DNA of 9,892 nt from GCA-002694895 sp964436345. Lineage in GTDB: Bacteria > Chloroflexota > Dehalococcoidia > Lucifugimonadales > GCA-002694895. The DNA is taken from assembly GCA_964436345.1 (NCBI GenBank), contig CAYTCC010000053.1, positions 1 through 9,892 on the forward strand, read 5' to 3'. Below the pieces are notes generated by a model. That model had not been told where the DNA came from. It did not search any database and worked only from the letters and a program-made list of their open reading frames with translations. A program made the position numbers and the translations under genes. Positions 1 to 6,031 of this stretch are shown piece after piece; the stretch's first letter is position 1; each line of letters starts with the position of its first letter.

Positions 1-3
1 AAT

Positions 4-2223
4 TTAAACTTCAGAATTTAAAATCCCTTCTGATTCAAATTTATTCAAATCTTCTTTTGAATAACCTAATTGAGATAAATAATAAACGTTATGTTCACCC
101 AATTTAGGATAGTTTGGGATATCTATATCTTCTAAGCCAAAACCATGCATATTATGGGCTATTTCAAGAGATATTAATGATGGATGATCGTTGGTATCAG
201 TTACCTGATCCCAGGTAACTGGATTTAACAAAAAATCATACTCATCAACTGTAGGGTTATTCACTTTGCAAATATGTATATCAGAATCTTTTAATTTTTC
301 GATTAAAAATTCAATTTTATAACCTTCAAAGAATGCTTCCAATTCTGATACAGATTGAATTTTTTCATTAAATAGGGAATTGAATTTTGTATAAAGTTCT
401 TTGAAATCATCAGAGTTGTTATAGATATAAAGCCAACCATTTGAAGCTTTATAGGCTCTGTTAAAATCAGAAATTCCATTCTGATCTTTATTGATAAATT
501 TTACATTATTCTTATTATTTAAATGATTATTTATCTTTGATCCATTTAATAATATTCCTCCAGCCAAAAGATTTGTATTTACAATAGATCCGGTCTCATT
601 AATAATTTTATTATATAATCCGGCAACCGTCCCAAGAGCAGCCATTCCGCCAGCTGTAAAATCTGTTGGAGCTAACATCCCTAAAAAGACTGGTGCTTCA
701 TTTCCGCCTTGTATAGATTGCAAACCTGTAATTGACTGAGCAATAGGGTCTAACCCAGGTCTATGAACATAAGGCCCATCATTCCCATAAGCGGCTATAT
801 GAGTTTGAACTATTGTTGGGTTCAATTTATCTAAATCAGCTTTACCGTAACCAACTCTTTCGGAAGCTCCAGGTCTCATATTTTCAACATATATATCCAC
901 AGTTTTAATCAATTCTTGAGCTAATGATTTTCCTTTTTCTGTTTTAGTATTTATACAAACAGCATTTTTGTTTCTATTTAAATTTTGAAAATATCCCACT
1001 TCAAAAGGACGTGAAATCTCACCACCAGGGGGTTCCATTTTTATAACCTCAACACCTAAATTAGCTAATATTCTACCTGATACAGGTCCGGCGATTACAT
1101 TAGTAACTTCTAAAGCCTTGAATCCTTCAAGGGGTAATTGGAAATCATTTCTTTTATGAGTCTTAGGATTATTTGCAATATTTACCCCAGATTCAAAATC
1201 AATAAATTGCCCAACATGAGTATTTTCTTCTTTTCTATAAACTAATTTATTGTGAATTATTTGTTCATCTTGTAATGCTTCACTAATATTATTTATTTTT
1301 GCATAAGGCACATCTGATTCCTCAAAAATCTCACTCCATTCAGCACAAGTTTTAGTAATCATTATTTTTGCAATATCATCATATAATTCCTGCCTTAAAA
1401 CAGGGTCTTCGATTCTAAAACCACCTGTAGCAGGTTTCCCGCCACTAATCTCATATTTTGGATCTACTAGGATTTCCGGAATGCCAATAGCAATAGCAGC
1501 TTTTTCAACAAATCCGCTATGTATGCAAGCTATTTGAAGATAACCATCAGCACATTTATAATTACTATAAAATGGAGCACCTCCAGTTGGGCTTGCAAAA
1601 TCTCTCCATTTATCCCCTTGATACGGATTTGAAGCATATAAGAGTAGTCCACCCATAAGAGTAGAATTAATATTTTGTATTTTTTTCGAAGATATATAAT
1701 TTGAAATTAATGCAGTAATTACACCAGTTGCAGAATTTATACCACATCCTACACTTGTAACTGGGTGCATCAAATATTTTGGACCTACACCATGTCCTGG
1801 CAACACCATCATCTCCCCTGCCCTTGCTAAAACAAGATCATCAATCATTAATTCATATCTTAATTCTGAGTTAATTGGAAAGGCAGAAATATGACAAACA
1901 ATTAAATTTTTATTTTTTTCAATTAAAGAAAGAATTTTTTTATACTCATCCGTATCATATTGAAAATCATGAATTAAAACATGAGTATCATTCAAATCAG
2001 ATTGAATTCTTTTGTAAAACGATTCATTGTTAAATTCAGTCTGGGTGATATTCTTATTTCTGTTCCAGAAATCATTTTCTGAATAGTTATCAGTACTATT
2101 TATATATTTATATACTAATGCGCCAAAATCACTTAAAAACATAGATGTGAGATCGCCAGAATAATGTCTCGATAAATCTAAGACCTTGATTTCATTCAAA
2201 AATTTAGTAACACTGTTATTCAT
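4..2223 (-). CDS. Double-module family III (CaiB/BaiF) CoA-transferase
   Basis: Predicted cytoplasmic acyl-CoA transferase moving CoA between carboxylic acids; the substrate is unknown. At 739 aa it is about twice the usual ~400 aa because two family modules are joined in tandem, residues ~10-355 and ~363-735. The second module is more canonical: VIAGP (376-380), a GVEVIKMEPPGG segment (390-401), VENMRPGA (446-453) and an Asp at 521 where the catalytic Asp169 of formyl-CoA transferase falls. The first module aligns without gaps around this point but carries Ser157 instead. It keeps a good small domain with GGAPFY (214-219) and ADGYLQ (225-230). The C-terminus has the family's PKLGEH (706-711). 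An in-frame TAA just upstream (2233-2235) leaves ATG 2223 as the first possible ATG. No Shine-Dalgarno is visible. It is divergent from the lyase/aldolase pair. Family call is firm; the reaction (transferase or racemase) is open. Confidence 0.88.
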   Translation of the reverse strand: MNNSVTKFLNEIKVLDLSRHYSGDLTSMFLSDFGALVYKYINSTDNYSENDFWNRNKNITQTEFNNESFYKRIQSDLNDTHVLIHDFQYDTDEYKKILSLIEKNKNLIVCHISAFPINSELRYELMIDDLVLARAGEMMVLPGHGVGPKYLMHPVTSVGCGINSATGVITALISNYISSKKIQNINSTLMGGLLLYASNPYQGDKWRDFASPTGGAPFYSNYKCADGYLQIACIHSGFVEKAAIAIGIPEILVDPKYEISGGKPATGGFRIEDPVLRQELYDDIAKIMITKTCAEWSEIFEESDVPYAKINNISEALQDEQIIHNKLVYRKEENTHVGQFIDFESGVNIANNPKTHKRNDFQLPLEGFKALEVTNVIAGPVSGRILANLGVEVIKMEPPGGEISRPFEVGYFQNLNRNKNAVCINTKTEKGKSLAQELIKTVDIYVENMRPGASERVGYGKADLDKLNPTIVQTHIAAYGNDGPYVHRPGLDPIAQSITGLQSIQGGNEAPVFLGMLAPTDFTAGGMAALGTVAGLYNKIINETGSIVNTNLLAGGILLNGSKINNHLNNKNNVKFINKDQNGISDFNRAYKASNGWLYIYNNSDDFKELYTKFNSLFNEKIQSVSELEAFFEGYKIEFLIEKLKDSDIHICKVNNPTVDEYDFLLNPVTWDQVTDTNDHPSLISLEIAHNMHGFGLEDIDIPNYPKLGEHNVYYLSQLGYSKEDLNKFESEGILNSEV

Positions 2224-2229
2224 AAATAA

Positions 2230-2257
2230 ATTTTACACTCACAAAATTTTTGTTCAA
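2230..2257 (-). promoter_or_regulatory. Candidate sigma70-type promoter, possibly leaderless, for the CoA-transferase
   Basis: Reading the minus strand, a -35-like TTGAAC (2257-2252) is followed by a 16-nt spacer and a -10-like TAAAAT (2235-2230). Only 6 nt then separate the -10 box from the ATG at 2223. Transcription starting about 7 nt after the -10 would begin at or next to the start codon, which fits the absence of a Shine-Dalgarno. The boxes match consensus at 4/6 and 5/6 positions; in such AT-rich DNA a chance match is possible. A TTTACA on the plus strand (2232-2237) overlaps this -10 and might be a -35 for the rightward genes, but no well-spaced -10 follows it. Confidence 0.4.
2241..2253. 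repeat. 13-bp perfect palindrome in the divergent intergenic region
   Basis: ACAAAATTTTTGT is a 6+1+6 inverted repeat. It lies between the -35 and -10 boxes proposed for the leftward CoA-transferase gene and about 37 bp before the rightward lyase start. The position would suit an operator that controls both directions. It is short and made almost only of A and T, so chance is a real alternative. No regulator gene is present in the window. Confidence 0.3.
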
Positions 2258-2276
2258 TACATAAATTTATTAAATT

Positions 2277-2283
2277 AAAGGAG
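2277..2283 (+). promoter_or_regulatory. Strong Shine-Dalgarno for the DapA-family gene
   Basis: AAAGGAG ends 6 nt before the ATG at 2290. It is the best ribosome binding site in the window and fixes that start. Most other genes here have weak sites or none, so this one may be translated comparatively strongly. Confidence 0.75.
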
Positions 2284-2289
2284 AGAACT

Positions 2290-3189
2290 ATGGGTCAAAT
2301 AATTGGAGTGATCCCAATACTTGCTACTCCATTTAATAAAAACGGTGACATTAATTTTAAAGATTATGAAAAAGAATGCGAATTCTTAATAAATTCTGAT
2401 GTAAATGGAATAGGTTTAGCTTTAGGTAGTGAAATATTCAAATTAGATTTTGAAGAAAAAGAAAAATTAATCAAAATCTTATATAAATCAATTCATCAAT
2501 CAAAAAAAAAAATAAACATAATCGTGAATACCGGTACTTCCAGTATGAATGAAACAATTAGATTAAGTAAACAAGCTAAAGATCTTGGGGCAGATGGTCT
2601 AATGGTAATGCCTCCAAATCTTATAACATTAAATGATTCTGAAATCATGCAATATTACGAAACTATATCTGACAATATCCCTTTACCAATTGTCATGCAA
2701 GACATTCCAGGAGCATCTCTATCAAACAACCTTATAGCAAATTTAGCTAACAATATAGAATATTGTAGATATGTAAAACTTGAAGTTCCCCCAACTCCAT
2801 TAAAAATAGAAGGTTTATTAAATTTAAACCCAAAAAATCTGATAATTCTTGGTGGAGCAGGCGGAAACTATTATATTGAAGAATCTCTAAGAGGAGCTCA
2901 AGGAACTATGCCTGGTTCTTACATTCCAGATGTATTTGTAAAAACATACAAATTGTTAAATAACAATAAATGGGAGGCAGCATATGAATACTTTAATAAT
3001 TATGTGCCTATGTTAAGATACCTTTCACAAGGTTTAAGTTTTTCTTACTACTTGAGCAAATACATATTATGTAAACGTGGGATATTTGAATCTAATAATG
3101 TTAGACCACCTTCAATTAAACCTAATGCTCAGGCATATAGAGAAATGGACTCTTTTATTAAACAATTAAAACTATCAAATGAAAAATAA
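2290..3189 (+). CDS. Dihydrodipicolinate synthase/N-acetylneuraminate lyase superfamily protein (not a canonical DapA)
   Basis: A 299-aa TIM-barrel lyase or dehydratase, the usual superfamily length. Lys163 in RYVKLEVPP (160-168) fits the Schiff-base lysine, and GTSSMNET with the following ADGLMVMPP (101-109) matches the barrel core. DapA-specific residues are changed: Gln137 in VMQDIP stands where E. coli DapA has Tyr133, and the Thr44-Thr45 pair aligns with Ala-Leu. The protein therefore probably does not make dihydrodipicolinate. A QD-P motif, an ExPPTPxK stretch and an RGAQGTMPG segment (201-209) recall the branch of 2-oxo acid dehydratases and aldolases that includes 2-keto-3-deoxyarabonate dehydratase; this comparison is from memory. 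It has a strong ribosome site and overlaps the downstream aldolase by 11 nt. Codons 72-76 contain an 11-A run. Family sure, substrate unknown. Confidence 0.88.
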   Translation: MGQIIGVIPILATPFNKNGDINFKDYEKECEFLINSDVNGIGLALGSEIFKLDFEEKEKLIKILYKSIHQSKKKINIIVNTGTSSMNETIRLSKQAKDLGADGLMVMPPNLITLNDSEIMQYYETISDNIPLPIVMQDIPGASLSNNLIANLANNIEYCRYVKLEVPPTPLKIEGLLNLNPKNLIILGGAGGNYYIEESLRGAQGTMPGSYIPDVFVKTYKLLNNNKWEAAYEYFNNYVPMLRYLSQGLSFSYYLSKYILCKRGIFESNNVRPPSIKPNAQAYREMDSFIKQLKLSNEK

Positions 3190-4006
3190 AAAAATAAAAT
3201 CCGAATTACAACAAAATAATTGTGTTTTTGGCACAATGCTGACAAACTCTGTATCTCCAAGATGGGCTAGCCATTTTGCAAATATAGGTCTTGATTATGT
3301 AGTTATAGACACTGAACATTCTCCATTTAACAGAAGTGAAGTTGCTAATCTAATCAACTCTTTTAATTTAGGAAATGTATGCCCTATAGTTAGAATCCCC
3401 ATACCTTCCGCACATTATGCAACTATGCACTTAGACGCTGGAGCTGGAGGAATATTAGCTCCTTATTGTGAAACAAAAGAAGAAACAGAAGAAATTGTAG
3501 GAGCTGTTAAATGGAAACCCCTAAAAGGAAAATTATTATCTGATATTATTAAACATAATAAATTTCCAAGTAAAGAATCAAAAGTATATCTTGAAAATCT
3601 CAATGCTGAAAATATTTGTATAATTGGAATTGAAAGTGTTCCAGCAATAAACAACTTAGAAAACATTCTGTCAGTAGATGGAATTGATGCAATATTTGTT
3701 GGACCTAATGATCTTAGTGTTAGTTTGGGAATACCTAACGAGTATGAAAACAAATTATATGAAGATGCACTTGATGAGATAATTAATCAATGCCAATCAA
3801 AAAATATTCCAATAATGATACATCACCAAACAACTGATCTTACTAGTAAGTGGATAAAAAGAGGATCTCTTTTTGTACTATACACCTCTGATAAAAGAAC
3901 GTCACAAAATGGATTTTTAGATGAATTTTCAAATATCAAAAATACTGCTACTAATATTGGGAAATATCAGCCTGAGAAAAAAGACATTGAAGAAGAAATA
4001 GTATAA
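3179..4006 (+). CDS. HpcH/HpaI-type class II aldolase
   Basis: A 275-aa metal-dependent aldolase, predicted to cleave a 2-oxo-4-hydroxy acid into pyruvate (or a pyruvate analogue) and an aldehyde. The family's active-site set is present: DTEHSPF with Asp44, Glu46 and His47, VRIP with Arg72, metal ligands Glu152 in GIESVPA and Asp178 in FVGPNDLS. These correspond to E. coli HpaI His45, Arg70, Glu149 and Asp175. The last ~15 residues (KKDIEEEIV end) are a charged tail. The ATG lies inside the last codons of the preceding lyase gene, overlapping by 11 nt, and has no Shine-Dalgarno, so translational coupling is likely. Partnership with a 2-oxo acid dehydratase-like enzyme suggests sugar-acid or aromatic-acid breakdown. 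The specific substrate (HKHD, KDR, 2-keto-3-deoxyglucarate or other) cannot be told from sequence. Confidence 0.88.
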   Translation: MKNKKIKSELQQNNCVFGTMLTNSVSPRWASHFANIGLDYVVIDTEHSPFNRSEVANLINSFNLGNVCPIVRIPIPSAHYATMHLDAGAGGILAPYCETKEETEEIVGAVKWKPLKGKLLSDIIKHNKFPSKESKVYLENLNAENICIIGIESVPAINNLENILSVDGIDAIFVGPNDLSVSLGIPNEYENKLYEDALDEIINQCQSKNIPIMIHHQTTDLTSKWIKRGSLFVLYTSDKRTSQNGFLDEFSNIKNTATNIGKYQPEKKDIEEEIV

Positions 4007-4013
4007 CTACAGA

Positions 4014-5180
4014 CTAAGATTTTGTTTTATTAGATTTAAGCCACTTTTCTTTTTGTTGTTTTTGCACAGTAAAATTAGTACTTTCATATCTATTTAAAAA
4101 AGAAACAAAAAATTCCGTAAAATAAGAATTTTCAATTGCATTATTCATTCGTTTCATTAAATTAAATAAATAAGCTAAATTATGAATTGAAGCAATTCTA
4201 TATGCTAATAATTCTTTGGATTTAAATAAGTGTTGGATATAAGCCAAACTATAATTTTTACAACTATAACAATCACAATCTTGATCTATGGGGCTATCTT
4301 TACTTTTAAATTGTGAATTAAAGATATTTAGTCTTCCATTATCTGTAAATAAAGATCCGTTTCTCGCTATCCGTGTAGGTAAAACACAATCAAACATATC
4401 AAACCCAAATCCAACAGCACGTACAAGGTCATCTGGAGAGCCTACACCCATCAAATATCTTGGTTTGCCTTCAGGTAATAATTTGTACATTGAACTTTGA
4501 GCATCTATCATTAAATCTTTTTCTTCTCCAACACTTAAGCCTCCATAAGCATATCCATCAAACTCAAGACTGGTAATATCCTTAGCCGATCTTTCTCTTA
4601 ATTCTAAATTTGTACCCCCCTGAACAATTCCAAAATACATAGAATTATCACTTGCTTTAGAATCAGCAGTTATTTTAGCCCATTCATAAGTTAAATCGAG
4701 AGCATTTTCCAATTTCTTTTTACTTGCGCCCTGGGGAAGGCAAACATCTAATGGCATGATAATACTAGATCCAATATCTTCTTGATATGAGACTACTTGA
4801 TCAGGTTTAAAATATAGTTCGCTTCCATCTATATGACTTTTAAATATTATCCCATCATTTTTTATTTTAACTCTATGTGACAGACTAAATCCTTGATATC
4901 CTCCACTGTCCGTTAAAATCAATCCTTTCCAATTCATAAATTTATGCAGTCCACCAAATTTTTTCAAATAGTCTATGCCAGGCCTTGCGCTTAAATGGTA
5001 TATATTTGACAAGATTAATTTATATCCCATATCGGACAATTCAAAACTATCTAATGATTTTACTGATGCCTGAGTAGCTACAGGCATAAAACATGGTGTC
5101 TGAATTTTAATGCCGTTAATTGTAATTTCGCCAGCTCTACTTAATTCATCTACATTAAATATTTTAAAAAAATTATTCAT
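4014..5180 (-). CDS. tgt: tRNA-guanine transglycosylase (queuosine pathway)
   Basis: Exchanges guanine 34 in the anticodon of Asp, Asn, His and Tyr tRNAs for a 7-deazaguanine base. Its 388 aa are typical. Asp91 in LTDSGGYQ and Asp264 in FDCVLPTR are the catalytic pair. The zinc site is Cys302, Cys304, Cys307 and His333 (CDCYSC...H). Cys147 and Val217 match the Z. mobilis pocket residues Cys158 and Val233, which favours preQ1 over queuine. Two oddities are visible: the near-universal DSGGFQ reads DSGGYQ, and the usual DECTPY reads DVCLPQ (145-150). The gene is last in the alaS-led operon and starts 2 nt after the exporter's stop, without a clear Shine-Dalgarno, so it probably depends on coupled translation. 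No queA or preQ1 synthesis gene is in the window. Its stop lies 7 nt from the convergent aldolase stop. Confidence 0.96.
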   Translation of the reverse strand: MNNFFKIFNVDELSRAGEITINGIKIQTPCFMPVATQASVKSLDSFELSDMGYKLILSNIYHLSARPGIDYLKKFGGLHKFMNWKGLILTDSGGYQGFSLSHRVKIKNDGIIFKSHIDGSELYFKPDQVVSYQEDIGSSIIMPLDVCLPQGASKKKLENALDLTYEWAKITADSKASDNSMYFGIVQGGTNLELRERSAKDITSLEFDGYAYGGLSVGEEKDLMIDAQSSMYKLLPEGKPRYLMGVGSPDDLVRAVGFGFDMFDCVLPTRIARNGSLFTDNGRLNIFNSQFKSKDSPIDQDCDCYSCKNYSLAYIQHLFKSKELLAYRIASIHNLAYLFNLMKRMNNAIENSYFTEFFVSFLNRYESTNFTVQKQQKEKWLKSNKTKS

Positions 5181-5182
5181 TA

Positions 5183-6031
5183 TTAAATATTTTCAATAAT
5201 AAGAGCTATACCCATAATAAAAAGCATTATGGCTAAAATTCTTAAAATCCACATCCCTGAAATAATTTTACTCAGTAAAGCTCCTATCTGTGCGCCAATA
5301 ATAGCTCCAACAGCTGCAGGTAAAAATAAATCTAATGTGTAATAACCTTTTACCCAATACATAATTGTTCCTGCTAAAGAAGTAAATAAAAGGCTAAATA
5401 CAGATGTAGCAGTGGCAACTTTGACAGGGAATCCAGAAATATATATAAGTAAAGGAGTTCTTATTATTCCCCCTCCTATTCCGAAAAAGGTAGCTACAAA
5501 CCCCAAAAAGACATTATAGAGAGCTGCAATCCCCATACTGAATGAATAATTATGTTCCTCTCCATCTTTAGTTTTTAATGATCTTTGTTCATTAAAAAAA
5601 GAGTTATTTAATTTCTTGAATCCATCAGATTGAAGCTGACTCCCACTTTTCCGAGACTGCACAAACATAAATATTGTTATAAGTATAAGGGTGATTCCAA
5701 AAATAACTTTAAAATTAGATGTGTCAATGATTATTAAAGTTAAAGCTGCAAATACACTGAAAGGAATCCCTATTAAACTAAATATAGTCCCACTTTTGAT
5801 ATCAACAGTTCCAATTTTTAAATATCTATATGATCCAGATACACTATTAACCACAACACAAGCTAATGTTGTTCCAATAATATTCTTAGCCTCCAAAGAA
5901 GTTTCAGTTAACAGCAATAATGGACCTAAAAGTGCACTACCCCCAGCACCTATCAAAGTACCCAAAGTGGAAGTTATTAAACTTGATAATAAATAATAAA
6001 ATATTTTGAGAACATTTAAATCTAACTCCAC
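5183..6031 (-). CDS. TauE/SafE family (DUF81) membrane permease
   Basis: A 282-aa integral membrane protein with about eight hydrophobic segments (~8-40, 48-66, 80-102, 107-124, 164-198, 205-228, 233-254, 260-280). Two homologous halves are visible: LIGAGGSALLGPLL (26-39) and FFGIGGGIIRTPLL (182-195) are equivalent glycine-rich first segments, as in the sulfite/sulfoacetate exporter TauE family. A polar loop (~125-163) joins the halves. Members move small organic or sulfur anions; nothing here identifies the substrate. The start is GTG, whose G is also the last base of the aroKB stop (TAGTG), with GAGAG 7 nt upstream as a weak ribosome site. It is embedded between aroKB and tgt, with 2 nt before tgt, so it is co-transcribed with biosynthetic and tRNA genes to which it has no obvious link. 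Confidence 0.87.
   Translation of the reverse strand: MELDLNVLKIFYYLLSSLITSTLGTLIGAGGSALLGPLLLLTETSLEAKNIIGTTLACVVVNSVSGSYRYLKIGTVDIKSGTIFSLIGIPFSVFAALTLIIIDTSNFKVIFGITLILITIFMFVQSRKSGSQLQSDGFKKLNNSFFNEQRSLKTKDGEEHNYSFSMGIAALYNVFLGFVATFFGIGGGIIRTPLLIYISGFPVKVATATSVFSLLFTSLAGTIMYWVKGYYTLDLFLPAAVGAIIGAQIGALLSKIISGMWILRILAIMLFIMGIALIIENI

Noticed and set aside
2290..3189. Calling this gene dapA (lysine biosynthesis)
   Set aside because: The Schiff-base lysine is present, but the DapA tyrosine and Thr-Thr residues are not, and the neighbours are catabolic.
3463..3753. 96-aa minus-strand ORF inside the aldolase gene
   Set aside because: It lies wholly within a well-supported aldolase frame and shows no family motif or ribosome site; it is a shadow ORF. 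The same applies to the plus-strand ORFs at 4288-4500, 5691-5996, 6656-6850, 8241-8450, 8540-8746 and 9072-9293.
4007..4060. T-rich stretch after the aldolase stop as an intrinsic terminator
   Set aside because: The T runs are within the tgt coding sequence and no stable stem precedes them on the plus strand.
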